Shown: positions 1 through 8,929 of the stretch, in pieces
Layout of the letters: each line of letters opens with the position of its first letter
Position numbering within the stretch: position 1 is the first letter of the stretch
Origin: IDS-8 sp035304345
Lineage (GTDB): Bacteria > Pseudomonadota > Gammaproteobacteria > Steroidobacterales > Woeseiaceae
DNA: 64,000 bases
Direction: 5' to 3'
Assembly (NCBI GenBank): GCA_035304345.1
Contig: DATGQE010000090.1
Span: 1-64,000 of the forward strand
Position numbers and translations under genes: made by a program
Notes under the pieces: generated by a model
The model's input: only the letters and a program-made list of their open reading frames with translations
What the model was told of the DNA's origin: nothing
Database searches by the model: none

Positions 1-1268
1 GCCTCCTCGACCCCGTTCTCGAGGCCGCGCCATGCCGTGACGCGCGCGGGGCCCGCCGGCACCGCCAAAACGGCCTTGCCGGCCGCATGAAAATAATGTG
101 TCTCGAAAGCCTGGTGCGCGCGGTCGAACCCGTCGTCCGCGTGCATCCACGCGTCGTCCGGTGCGTAAGCGCGCCCGTCGGCGCCCAGCACCGAGACACG
201 GGCTGCCAGCGGCGCGCCGCTCGGGTCCACGATTTCGAGCGAGAGCTCGCCCATCGGCCGCAGCCGACGCTTGGCGGCGATCGCGAGCGTCTCGACGGCG
301 CCCCCCAGGGTCTCCAGCACCCGGATCTCCGTGTTGCCCGCCGCGTTCGCGATGTACGCGATCTTCGTGCCGTCCGGCGACCAGCGCGGGGCGACCGCGT
401 CCCAGGCACCGTAGGTGAGCGGGAAGGGATAGGCCGTGCCGTCGATCGAATGCGTCCAGAGCTGGTGCCACTGGCGGCCGAGGTAGGAGGCATAGACGAT
501 GCGCCGGCCGTCCGGCGACCAGTCCGGCCGTGCCTTCCACGTCGTCTCCTCGTCGTGCACGAGCACCCGCTCACCGCCGAGCGGGTGCCGCCAGATGGCG
601 CCCGTGCCGTAAGGGATCTCCGGGTTGGCCACGTAGAGCAGCTCGTTACCGTCGGGCGACCAGCTCGGGCTGAGCTCGTGGTCGTACTCGCTGTAGTAGT
701 AGCGCTCGACGCTGCTTTTGCGCTCGGGCACGAGCGGTGCGGCGTCGAGCGTCGTGCCCTCCACCGTGCCGACGAATACGTGGAACCGTCCCGTGCCGCG
801 GGTCGACACGAACGCGAGCCGGCGGCCGTCCGGCGACCAGCGCGGCTCGAGGTTCACGTCGCCGCCCGAGGTGAGCGGCGTCACGGCGCCGCTTTCGAGC
901 TCCAGCACCATGAGCTCCATCGCATCGTCGGCATAGCGTACGAACACGATGCGCCGCCCGTCCGGCGACCAGTCCGGCTGGTAGTCGTAACCCGGCCCGG
1001 AGGTGAGCTCGACGGCGACGTCCGAGCCGAGGGCCTGCCTCCACAGGCTTCCCTGCATCGAGTACACGAGCTCGCGCGAATCCGGCGACCAGGCGACGGC
1101 CGACGGACCGGTCGTGAGCTGCGGCAGGTACATCTCGCGGAAATAGTAGTCGTGCGGCACCTGGACCTGGCGCAGCACCGGGGCGCGCCCCGCCTCGGCG
1201 GGTAGGCCCGCGAGCAACAGCACGACGGCGAAGGCCAGCAGGCAGGGCTGGCGCCATTCGGTTCTCAT
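1..1268 (-). CDS. PD40 beta-propeller protein, probably with a C-terminal amidohydrolase/PHP domain (partial, runs off left end)
   Basis: Read on the minus strand from ATG 1268, the frame stays open to base 1, so only about 422 residues are visible. It begins with a signal peptide (MRTEWRQPCLLAFAVVLLLA then GLPAEA), so the protein is exported. Six WSPDG/WSPDS repeats between about residues 55 and 320 are the PD40 signature of TolB-like propellers. After them comes a beta-rich stretch (LSLEIVDPSGAPLAARVSVL) and a segment FETHYFHAAGKAVLAVPAG. In known propeller-hydrolase fusions such a segment precedes a CehA/McbA-type metallohydrolase domain. That identity is an inference, because the catalytic part lies outside the window. 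It lies downstream of the TonB receptor on the same strand, separated by a perfect hairpin, so it is probably transcribed separately. Confidence 0.75.
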   Translation of the reverse strand, partial: MRTEWRQPCLLAFAVVLLLAGLPAEAGRAPVLRQVQVPHDYYFREMYLPQLTTGPSAVAWSPDSRELVYSMQGSLWRQALGSDVAVELTSGPGYDYQPDWSPDGRRIVFVRYADDAMELMVLELESGAVTPLTSGGDVNLEPRWSPDGRRLAFVSTRGTGRFHVFVGTVEGTTLDAAPLVPERKSSVERYYYSEYDHELSPSWSPDGNELLYVANPEIPYGTGAIWRHPLGGERVLVHDEETTWKARPDWSPDGRRIVYASYLGRQWHQLWTHSIDGTAYPFPLTYGAWDAVAPRWSPDGTKIAYIANAAGNTEIRVLETLGGAVETLAIAAKRRLRPMGELSLEIVDPSGAPLAARVSVLGADGRAYAPDDAWMHADDGFDRAHQAFETHYFHAAGKAVLAVPAGPARVTAWRGLENGVEE

Positions 1269-1320
1269 CCGGCTGTGGTCTCCCCTTCCCGGTCGTTAGC
1301 CGCACCGGGTAATGAAGCAC

Positions 1321-1346
1321 GAGGCCATGGGATGGCCCATGGCCTC
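1321..1346 (-). terminator. Perfect 11-bp hairpin between the TonB receptor and the propeller gene
   Basis: GAGGCCATGGG (1321-1331) and CCCATGGCCTC (1336-1346) pair perfectly around a 4-base loop. It lies 31 bases past the receptor stop codon (minus direction) and 52 bases before the next start. Only a weak T-containing tail follows, so it may be a terminator or an mRNA 3' stabiliser. Confidence 0.55.
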
Positions 1347-1377
1347 GGTCATCCCGCGGTTCCGGCAGGCTCGCCCG

Positions 1378-3762
1378 TCAGAAACGACGGCCGTAGGCGA
1401 TGCCGATGGTCCGCGGCCGGTTCACGGAAATGGCCGTGTCCTGGAACACCTCGCCGAACGGATCGAAGTAGTTCGCGTCGTAGCGCACGATCTGGGCGCG
1501 CTCGTCGGTCGCGTTGTTGATGAACAGGTCCAGCGACCAGGTGTCGGTCTCGATGCCCGCGGCGAGGTTCACGAGCGTATAGGCCGGCTGCAACGTGCGC
1601 AGGTCGGTTTCCAGGTTGTTCCAGGAATCGTCGGTATACGAGACCGCTGCCTGGACGTAAGCGGGAATGTTCCCGGCGTTGAAGTGGTAGCGGCCGATTC
1701 CCGTGAACTGGAAGCGCGGCACGAACGGCATCTCCGTGCCCTTCGCGGCGCGCGGCGGCTCACCGGATTCGCGCTCCGCGGAGGTCCTGAAGTAGGGCTC
1801 GCGCAGCTCGGCGTCGTTGAACGAGCCGGAGAGCGAGAGCGTCAGGTCCGGCGTGGCAGCGTACGCGAGATCGAACTCGGCGCCGACGGTGCGCGCCTGG
1901 CCGATGTTCTGGATGATCGTGAGCGGCGAGACCGAGAAATCCAGGAACGCAAACTGGAAGTCCTCCCACTCGAGCAGGTACGCGGCGCCGTTCCATCGCA
2001 GCCGGCCGTCGAGCCACACGGTTTTCCAGCCGACCTCGTAGTTGTCCACGTAGTCGGGCTCGTACTTCGCGATGCCGGGCACCGAGGCGCGATTGACGCC
2101 GCCGGCGCGGAACCCTTCCGAGTACGTGACATACACCATCTTGTCTTCGTCGACCCGGTAATTGACGCTCAGCTTGATCGAATCGCCGTTGCCCTTCGAG
2201 ACGTCGTCCAGGTTCGGCGAGTCGAAGCACGGATACTGCGGCAGGTCGTTGGCATCCAGGCAGCGATCGAGGCTGCCGTTGAACCCGTACAGCGAGTTCT
2301 CGTACTCGAACCAGCGATAACCGCCCACGAGGGTCCAGGCGTCGGTCAGGTCGTAACTGATCTCGCCGAAGACCGCCTTGTCGCGGTCGACCCGAATCTG
2401 CTTCGTCTGCCACACCACCGGCTCGCCCTCGACTACCGTGCCGATGGGCCACGATTCCAGCCGATCCGGCGAGAACTCCGGGTCCATGTCGGGCACGACC
2501 CAGCGGAGGTCGAAGTCGTGCTCCTGGCGCTGCCAGAACAGGCCGGCAATCCAGCGCAGGCGCTGCTCCTGCGAGGACTGCAGGCGCAGCTCGTGACTCT
2601 GGCGCGTGAACGTCTCGTCGCCGGTGATGAACTGGCTCGCATTCGTGCAGTTCACCGTGGTCGAGTCGTAGTGATAGCAGCCGCCGTAATAGCCGTAATA
2701 GTTGTCGAGATACTGCGCGTAGTGCGAATAGTCGCTGAGGCTGTCGGCGTCGCGGTCCATGTACGCACCCGCGTACACGAGATTCAGGTCGCCGATGTTG
2801 CCTTCGAGCGTCAGCGATGCCTGGTACCAGGCATCGTCGTAGAACTCCGGGTAGAACCGTTGTACCTGGAGGTCGCCGATGTCCTCGGGGTCGTGGAAGA
2901 AGACGCCGTTCGTGTCCTGCTCCTGGTACATGAAGCCGGGCGTCACGGTCCAGTTGTCGTCGAGATCGATCCGGAGCAGCGCACGCATGCCGGCCGTGGT
3001 GATGTCGTTGAAGTCGTCCTCGACCAGGTCGGCGTTGTCGAGCGTCTCACCCACGCCGCGGAACGTGATCGTTCCCGGCACGTTGTCGATGTAACCGCCG
3101 CGATCGAGGTACCAGCCGACGAGACGCAGGGCCGAGTTGTCCGTGAGCGGGATGTTCGCGAACCCTTCGAGCGAGAAGCTGGGGTCGCCTTCTTCCATGT
3201 AGTCCGTGCCGATGTCGAAGCCCGCCTCGAACTCGCCCACGACGGGCTTGTTCGTGATGATGCGGAGGGTTCCGGCCTGGCTGCTGGCACCGAAGTACGT
3301 TCCCTGCGGACCGGCCAGCGTCTCGATGCGGGCGATGTCGTAGATGTGCAGGTCGAGGACGTGATTGATCGTGGTGATCGGCTGCTCGTCGAGATACACG
3401 CCGACGCTCGGCATCGAGCCGGAGTGAACGCCGTCTCCGCCGCTCGAGATGCCGCGCATGTAGACCTGGGACACGCCGGGCCGCTCCGACTGGAACGAGA
3501 CCGTCGGCAGGAACTCGATGTAATCGGCGAAGCCGCGTATGTCGAGGTTGTCGAGCTGGTCGGTCCCCAGCACCTGGATCGAGAGGGCGACGTCCTGCAG
3601 GCTCTCGGCCCGTTTCTGCGCCGTTACGATGATCTCTTCGAGGCCCCGGCGACTGTCGTCTTCCTGTGCCTGCACCGGAAAAGCGACGGAAGCCGCGAGA
3701 AGCGTGCCCGAGAGTGCAGCGGACACCCCCCGCGCCAACGGTGTACGATTGTAAGTCTGCAT
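1378..3762 (-). CDS. TonB-dependent outer-membrane receptor (module 1)
   Basis: A 794-aa receptor that would take up a ligand across the outer membrane using TonB energy. It has a signal peptide ending VAFPVQAQ, a TonB-box-like EEIIVTAQKR near residue 40, and a plug with YMRGISSGG, GVYLDEQPITT and GASSQAGTLRIITNKP. A 22-strand-type barrel follows and the protein ends in phenylalanine (IGIAYGRRF), as outer-membrane barrels do. I chose ATG 3762 because GGGGG lies 6 bases upstream and the second receptor (19453) has the same QTxNR start; an in-frame ATG at 3777 would add five residues. It is divergent from the TPR-sulfotransferase. The YLDEQP plug motif is shared with the receptors at 19453 and 45861. 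The substrate is unknown; a peptide-derived molecule is an inference from nearby hydrolases. Confidence 0.93.
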   Translation of the reverse strand: MQTYNRTPLARGVSAALSGTLLAASVAFPVQAQEDDSRRGLEEIIVTAQKRAESLQDVALSIQVLGTDQLDNLDIRGFADYIEFLPTVSFQSERPGVSQVYMRGISSGGDGVHSGSMPSVGVYLDEQPITTINHVLDLHIYDIARIETLAGPQGTYFGASSQAGTLRIITNKPVVGEFEAGFDIGTDYMEEGDPSFSLEGFANIPLTDNSALRLVGWYLDRGGYIDNVPGTITFRGVGETLDNADLVEDDFNDITTAGMRALLRIDLDDNWTVTPGFMYQEQDTNGVFFHDPEDIGDLQVQRFYPEFYDDAWYQASLTLEGNIGDLNLVYAGAYMDRDADSLSDYSHYAQYLDNYYGYYGGCYHYDSTTVNCTNASQFITGDETFTRQSHELRLQSSQEQRLRWIAGLFWQRQEHDFDLRWVVPDMDPEFSPDRLESWPIGTVVEGEPVVWQTKQIRVDRDKAVFGEISYDLTDAWTLVGGYRWFEYENSLYGFNGSLDRCLDANDLPQYPCFDSPNLDDVSKGNGDSIKLSVNYRVDEDKMVYVTYSEGFRAGGVNRASVPGIAKYEPDYVDNYEVGWKTVWLDGRLRWNGAAYLLEWEDFQFAFLDFSVSPLTIIQNIGQARTVGAEFDLAYAATPDLTLSLSGSFNDAELREPYFRTSAERESGEPPRAAKGTEMPFVPRFQFTGIGRYHFNAGNIPAYVQAAVSYTDDSWNNLETDLRTLQPAYTLVNLAAGIETDTWSLDLFINNATDERAQIVRYDANYFDPFGEVFQDTAISVNRPRTIGIAYGRRF

Positions 3763-3998
3763 CGATTGCCCCCGCATGAATCACCACTACCGACGTCCAA
3801 CAGCCGCTCATGACTCGTGTTGCCGGTGCCAGGTACTCCCCGGGAATACGAGAGCCGGACGGTCGGCCGGACGATCGGAGCCGGACGAACGGATGATAGC
3901 AGCCGCTTTCGAATGCAAGGTATAAGGCAAATACATATGCAAGGGGCGAGCTTTCGCATGTTCCACAATGTGAAGCAACGCAGTGTCGGCGCGTGTCG

Positions 3999-6080
3999 AT
4001 GCCCGGTGCACGAGCACCCGTGGGGCGAATCGCTCACCGGCATCGGGGCCCGGACGGCGGCACGTTCGCGCTCGTGACGACCCTGCGCGCCGAAACGGAA
4101 ACGCTCGATGCGGCATTGCGCCACGCGGCCGGCCTCCTGTCGCGGGATCCGGCGGCGGCGCAAAGGAGCGCGCAGGAAATCCTGGAGGCGCACCCGGACG
4201 CCCACGGTGCGCGGCGCGTCCTCGCGGCCGCGCTCAGGCTGCAAGGGGAACCGGACCGGGCCGCCGACTGCCTGCGGGCAGTCGCCGACCGGCACCCGGA
4301 ATCTGCCGACGTCCTGCACGAGCTCGGCCTCTGCCTGGGCGCCGCGGGACGGGGGCAGGAGGCGATCGAGGTGCTGCGACGAGCCGTGCGCCTGGACCCG
4401 GGGCATGCCGGTGCCTGGCGTACCCTCGGCGACCAGCTCAGCGCGGCGGGCGACGAGCAGGGGAGCCTCGAAGCGTTCGAGCGCCATCTCAGGGCGTCCA
4501 CGCGCCACCCGGAGCTGATCGAGGCGGCCGACTGCCTGCGCACGGGCAAGCTCGCGGCCGCGGAACGGATCACGCGCGAGGTGCTGAAGAAGGATCCCGT
4601 CGACGTCGTTGCGATCCGCATGCTGGCGGAGATCGGCATGAAGGTCGGCCAGTTCGACGATGCGCGCCACCTGCTGGAGCGCTGTCTCGAGCTGGCCCCC
4701 GATTTCCACCTGGCGCGGCACACCTATGCACGGCTGCTCCTGCGGCGCAACGAGCTCGACGGCGCGCTGCAGGCGATCGAGACCCTGCTGCAGGCCGAGC
4801 CCAAGAACCCGAACTTCCAGCTCTTCAAGACCGCCGTGCTCGTCCGCAAGGGCGATCATCGCGCGGCGCTCGAGCTGCTCGAACGGATCCTGGAGCACTA
4901 CCCCGCGCAGGCATCGGCCTGGATGAACTACGGGCACACGCTGAAGACGGTCGGCCGGCTGGACGAGGCGATCCGTGCGTACCACAAGGCCATCGAGCTC
5001 AGGCCCGCCATCGGCGAGGCGTACTGGAGCCTCGCCAACCTGAAGGTCTACCGGTTCTCGGATGCGGAGATCGCCGCCATGCGTGCCGAGTTCCGGCCCG
5101 AGACCGGCGACCCGGACGACCAGTCCCACCTCGCGTTCGCGCTCGGCAAGGCACTGGAGGACCGGGGCGAGTACGACGAATCGTTCGAGTACTACCGGCA
5201 GGGCAACGCCATTCGCGGGCGCCATCACCGCTTCAACCCGAAAAAGAACGTCTTCGACACCGCGAGGCAGATAAAGCTGTTCGACGAGCAGTTTTTCCGG
5301 TCGCGCGAGGGCGTGGGCTGTCCCGCGCCGGACCCGATATTCATCGTGGGACTGCCGCGGGCCGGCTCGACCCTGCTCGAGCAGATCCTCGCGAGTCACA
5401 GCCTGGTCGAGGGCACGTCGGAGCTGCCGGACATCATCGCGTTGTCACGCAAGCTCGGCGGCGACCGGCGGCGCAATCCCGCGTCCGCCTACCCGGAAAT
5501 CCTCGCGACCCTGTCGCCGGAGCAGTTCAGGGAGCTCGGCGAGAGCTACCTGCGCACGTCGCGCGTGCAGCGCTCGGGCAAGGTGCCGTTCTTCATCGAC
5601 AAGATGCCGAACAACTTCCAGCACATCGGGCTGATCCACCTGATTTTGCCGAACGCGAAGATCATCGACGCGCGCCGGCACCCGATGGCGGGCTGTTTTT
5701 CCTGCTTCAAGCAGTTGTTCGCCCACGGGCAGACCTGGACCTACGACCTCGCGTATCTCGGATACTATTACCGCGATTACCTGCGGTTGATGGATCACTG
5801 GGACGCGGTCCTGCCGGGCCGCGTCCACCGTGTCCAGTACGAGGAGATGGTGGCCGACAGCGAGCGGACCATACGCGCGCTGCTCGAGTACTGCGGCCTT
5901 CCCTTCGAGCCGCAGGTTTTGCGCTTTTACGAGCAGGATCGTCCCGTCCGCACGCCGAGCTCGGAGCAGGTCAGGCGGCCCATTTACAAGGAAGGGTTGG
6001 AGCAGTGGCGCCACTACGAACGACATCTCGAACCCCTCAAGCGGGCGCTCGGGCCGGTGCTGGAGCGCTACCCGATATGA
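3999..6080 (+). CDS. TPR-repeat sulfotransferase (module 1)
   Basis: A fusion of about nine tetratricopeptide repeats (to about residue 370) with a sulfotransferase domain. The 5'-phosphosulfate-binding loop is GLPRAGSTLLEQILASHS (nucleotides from 5349). It is followed by FIDKMPNNF, ARRHPM and VRTPSSEQVRRPIY, which resemble the tyrosylprotein-sulfotransferase-like Sulfotransfer_3 family. No signal peptide is seen, so it should act in the cytoplasm with PAPS as donor; the acceptor is unknown, and the TPRs suggest a protein or peptide partner. Start is uncertain: ATG 3999, GTG 3993, or GTG 4074, the last fitting best with the paralogs' N-termini. Its TGA overlaps the ATG of the next gene (ATGA), so the two are translationally coupled. 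Paralogs lie at 16310 and 42711. Confidence 0.92.
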   Translation: MPGARAPVGRIAHRHRGPDGGTFALVTTLRAETETLDAALRHAAGLLSRDPAAAQRSAQEILEAHPDAHGARRVLAAALRLQGEPDRAADCLRAVADRHPESADVLHELGLCLGAAGRGQEAIEVLRRAVRLDPGHAGAWRTLGDQLSAAGDEQGSLEAFERHLRASTRHPELIEAADCLRTGKLAAAERITREVLKKDPVDVVAIRMLAEIGMKVGQFDDARHLLERCLELAPDFHLARHTYARLLLRRNELDGALQAIETLLQAEPKNPNFQLFKTAVLVRKGDHRAALELLERILEHYPAQASAWMNYGHTLKTVGRLDEAIRAYHKAIELRPAIGEAYWSLANLKVYRFSDAEIAAMRAEFRPETGDPDDQSHLAFALGKALEDRGEYDESFEYYRQGNAIRGRHHRFNPKKNVFDTARQIKLFDEQFFRSREGVGCPAPDPIFIVGLPRAGSTLLEQILASHSLVEGTSELPDIIALSRKLGGDRRRNPASAYPEILATLSPEQFRELGESYLRTSRVQRSGKVPFFIDKMPNNFQHIGLIHLILPNAKIIDARRHPMAGCFSCFKQLFAHGQTWTYDLAYLGYYYRDYLRLMDHWDAVLPGRVHRVQYEEMVADSERTIRALLEYCGLPFEPQVLRFYEQDRPVRTPSSEQVRRPIYKEGLEQWRHYERHLEPLKRALGPVLERYPI

Positions 6081-7495
6081 GGATGAGCGACCCGGGTGGC
6101 CGCTGCGGCCGGCCGTCGCCGGTGACCCGGCTCCGGCGGTTCCTCGAGCTTGCCGGCCGGGCCGGGCGCTGGACGGCTTGCTGCGGCCTGCTGGCCGTCG
6201 GGGGCGGGGCGTTCGCGGTGGACGTGACGCGTGCGCCGTACATCCCGGACAGCGGCAGCATCGCCGTGCGCTGCGGGCGCCTCATCGACGGCCTGGCCGA
6301 CGCACCGGCGCGCGACCGGCTCGTGATCGTCCGCTTCGGCCGCATCGAGCGGGTCACGGACGGCGGCGCCGATACGGCGGGACTGCCTTTGCTCGACCTG
6401 TCGCGTTACACCTGCCTGCCGGGGCTGATCGACACGCACACCCACCTCACCGACCGGGCCAACGAGACACGCGACCTCAGTGTCTACTTCTCCCGCTCGG
6501 ACGACGACTCGCTGCGCATATCGCGCGCGAACGCGGAGATCACGTTGTTCGCGGGCTTCACCTCCGTGCGCAACGTCGGCGCGTACGTCGGCTGGTCGGC
6601 ACGCGACCTGCGCGACCGCATCGATGCCGGCGAGATCGCCGGGCCGCGCATGCAGGTGGCGGGCTTTTACCTCACCGTGCCCGGCGGCGGCGGGGACCTG
6701 CTCATCCCGGGCTTCGAGGAGGACGACATTCCCTATCGCGTGCGCATGGGGGTGGCCCGCGGCGTCGACGAGTTCCGGCGCAAGGCAATGGAGGCGGTCG
6801 CCGGCGGCGCGGACGTCATCAAGGTGATCGCGTCCGGCGCGGTGCTGGCCTACGGCGGGGTGCCCGGGGAGCCCGAGATGACGCCGGAGGAAATCGCGGC
6901 GGTGGTCGAGGTGGCGCGCGAGGCCGGCCTGAAAGTGACCGCGCACGCCCACGGCGCGCGCTCGATCAAGGAGGCCATCCTGGCGGGTGTCGATTCGATC
7001 GAGCACGCCTCGCTGGCCGACGACGAGGCGATCGCGCTCGCCGCAGAGCACGACGTCGCGTTCTCGATGGACGTCTACAACGGCGACTACATCGACACCG
7101 TCGGCCGGGCACAGGGATGGCCGGAGGAGTTCCTGCGCAAGAACCTCGAAACGGTCGAGACGCAGCGCGAGGCGTTCACGAAGGCCTACCGCGCCGGCGT
7201 GCCGATCACCTACGGCACCGATGCCGCCGTGTACCCTCACGGGTACAACGCGCGGCAGTTTTCGATCATGGTAGAGCACGGAATGACGCCGATGGACGCA
7301 ATCAAGGCGGCGACCTCGGTGGCGGCGAAGTACATCGGCTGGGAGAATGACGTGGGGGCGATCGTGCCGGGCCGCTACGGTGACCTGGTGGCAGTGGATG
7401 GGGATCCGCTGGCCGACGTGAGCGTGCTCGAGGACGTCGACGTCGTCATCAAGGGCGGCCTCGTTTTCAAACGGCCGCACGACGAGCGCGACTGA
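6077..7495 (+). CDS. Amidohydrolase, prolidase/imidazolonepropionase-like
   Basis: 472 aa. An N-terminal hydrophobic stretch (WTACCGLLAVGGGAFAVDVT) looks like a signal peptide or anchor, so it probably works in the periplasm. The metal-dependent hydrolase pattern is complete: CLPGLIDTHTHLTD, the lysine region ADVIKVIASGAV, HAHGARS, SIEHAS and the late aspartate in YGTDAAVYPHGY. The C-terminal VGAIVPGRYGDLVAVDGDPL is typical of amidohydrolases that cleave Xaa-Pro or other dipeptides. The start at ATG 6077 overlaps the sulfotransferase stop; ATG 6083 is the alternative. Its coupling to the sulfotransferase suggests both act on the same substrate. The exact substrate cannot be read from the sequence. 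Confidence 0.88.
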   Translation: MRMSDPGGRCGRPSPVTRLRRFLELAGRAGRWTACCGLLAVGGGAFAVDVTRAPYIPDSGSIAVRCGRLIDGLADAPARDRLVIVRFGRIERVTDGGADTAGLPLLDLSRYTCLPGLIDTHTHLTDRANETRDLSVYFSRSDDDSLRISRANAEITLFAGFTSVRNVGAYVGWSARDLRDRIDAGEIAGPRMQVAGFYLTVPGGGGDLLIPGFEEDDIPYRVRMGVARGVDEFRRKAMEAVAGGADVIKVIASGAVLAYGGVPGEPEMTPEEIAAVVEVAREAGLKVTAHAHGARSIKEAILAGVDSIEHASLADDEAIALAAEHDVAFSMDVYNGDYIDTVGRAQGWPEEFLRKNLETVETQREAFTKAYRAGVPITYGTDAAVYPHGYNARQFSIMVEHGMTPMDAIKAATSVAAKYIGWENDVGAIVPGRYGDLVAVDGDPLADVSVLEDVDVVIKGGLVFKRPHDERD

Positions 7496-7533
7496 GCGCG
7501 TATAGAAGAAGACGTTTGGGGGGATCCAACGAG

Positions 7534-8823
7534 ATGAGTGTGCCGTCGACCCGGCCGACCGGTATTCGCTGGCGCGTCCTGGCGCTGCTCGTACTGGCGA
7601 GCTTCATTTCCTACGTGCTGCGCTCCGACATCTCGATCGCCGGGCCGTCGCTCATCCGCGACCTGGGCCTCACGGAGCAGCAGCTCGGCTACGTGCTCGC
7701 GGCGTTCACGGCCGGGTACACGATCTTCCAGTTCCCGGGCGGGGTCTTCGGGGTGAAGCTCGGCCCGCGGCGCGCGATGGCCATCGTGATGGTCCTCTGG
7801 GGCCTGCTCATCATGGCGACGGCCGCGGCCGGCAGCCTCGGCATGAGCGCGATGTCCGTCCTGCTGGCGCTGATCGTCGTCCGCTTCCTGGTCGGCGCGG
7901 TGCATGCGCCGCTGTACCCGCTCACCGGCGCCGTCGTCGAGCGCTGGTTCCCGATCGGAAGCTGGGCACTGCCGAACGGGCTTTCGAGCACGGGCCTTAC
8001 CCTGGGATCCGCCGCCGTTGCGCCCGTGCTGGCCTGGCTGATCGCGGAGCGGGGCTGGCAGCAGTCGTTCCTGCTGCTCGCGCCGCTGGCCTTCATCGGC
8101 GCGGCGCTCTGGTGGTGGTACGTGCGCGACCGGCCCGCCGACCATCGCAGCGTCAACGAAGCCGAAGCCGCGCTCATCACGGCGGACCGGCCGGTCGTGA
8201 AGGCCGACGAGGGAGAGCGGCCCGCGTGGCTGCGCGTGCTCTCCGACCGCAACGTCCTGTTGCTGGCGGCGAGCTACTTCTGCATGAACTACATCTTCGG
8301 CCTGATGTTCAACTGGATCTACTACTACCTGGCCGAGATCCGGGAGTTCGATCCGCAGACGGCGGGCTTCTTCACTTCCGTCCAGTGGATCGCCGCCGCG
8401 GTCGGTGCGACCCTCGGCGGCTTCGTCTGCGATCACCTCTGTCGCCGTCACGGCATGCGGCGCGGATGTGCCTGGCCCGCGTTCGTCGCCCTGGTGCTCT
8501 CCGGCGTATTCCTGTTCGTCGGGGCGGTGTCCGCGAACGCGTACCTTGCCGTCGCCTGCCTCGCCCTCAGCTTTTTCGCGAACCAGGTGACGGAGGCGGC
8601 GTTCTGGGCGGCGGGAATCGGCATCGGCGGCCGCAACGCCGGCGCCGCCTGTGGCGTCATGAACACCGGCGGCAACCTGGCGACCTTCGTCAACGCGCTG
8701 CTCGTCCCGGCCACGGCCGCGACCCTGGGGTGGACGGCGGCGGTCGTGACCGGCACCGTGTTCGCGTTCATCGCCGCGTTCCTCTGGCTGTTCATCCGCG
8801 CCGACCGTCCGGTTCCCGAGTAG
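7534..8823 (+). CDS. MFS transporter (anion:cation symporter-like)
   Basis: 429 aa with about twelve membrane segments. The first loop carries YVLRSDISIAGPSL and the second GGVFGVKLGPRRAMAIVMVL, a pattern seen in the ACS family that imports organic acids and sugar acids. ATG 7534 is chosen because GGGGGG lies about 10 bases upstream; an upstream TTG at 7516 is less likely. It is the first gene of a run of six same-strand catabolic genes and is the likely importer of their substrate. The stop codon TAG is followed directly by GCGCGGTGCGCGC, a repeat-like palindrome, and then a strong hairpin, so part of the transcription may stop here. Confidence 0.9.
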   Translation: MSVPSTRPTGIRWRVLALLVLASFISYVLRSDISIAGPSLIRDLGLTEQQLGYVLAAFTAGYTIFQFPGGVFGVKLGPRRAMAIVMVLWGLLIMATAAAGSLGMSAMSVLLALIVVRFLVGAVHAPLYPLTGAVVERWFPIGSWALPNGLSSTGLTLGSAAVAPVLAWLIAERGWQQSFLLLAPLAFIGAALWWWYVRDRPADHRSVNEAEAALITADRPVVKADEGERPAWLRVLSDRNVLLLAASYFCMNYIFGLMFNWIYYYLAEIREFDPQTAGFFTSVQWIAAAVGATLGGFVCDHLCRRHGMRRGCAWPAFVALVLSGVFLFVGAVSANAYLAVACLALSFFANQVTEAAFWAAGIGIGGRNAGAACGVMNTGGNLATFVNALLVPATAATLGWTAAVVTGTVFAFIAAFLWLFIRADRPVPE

Positions 8824-8840
8824 GCGCGGTGCGCGCCCCT

Positions 8841-8870
8841 GCAGGCCGTTCCAGCCGGTGGAACGGCTGC
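8841..8870 (+). terminator. Hairpin after the MFS gene
   Basis: GCAG-G-CCGTTCCA (8841-8853) pairs with TGGAACGGCTGC (8859-8870) around loop GCCGG, giving 12 base pairs with one bulged G. No run of T follows, so it is either a weak terminator or a transcript-processing hairpin separating the MFS message from the enzyme genes. Confidence 0.5.
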
Positions 8871-8929
8871 ACGGCACGTGCGGGCCCTTGCTAAAGTAGG
8901 GGCGATCCCGCTGTCCGTTCTTTCTCCCC

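Noticed and set aside
646..1320. Arg-rich 224-aa minus-strand ORF
   Set aside because: A shadow of the PD40-propeller gene in another frame; it lacks the WSPDG repeats and is almost all Arg, Gly and Ala.
1312..3813. 833-aa plus-strand ORF opposite the first TonB receptor
   Set aside because: An antisense shadow produced by high GC at third positions; no known domain, and the receptor frame has a full domain set.
3817..4077. Small plus-strand ORF between the first receptor and sulfotransferase, a possible peptide substrate
   Set aside because: No ribosome site, composition like non-coding GC-rich DNA, and it overlaps the 5' end of the sulfotransferase gene.
3624..5399. 591-aa minus-strand ORF opposite the sulfotransferase
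   Set aside because: Antisense shadow spanning the divergent promoter region and the TPR region; no domain recognisable.
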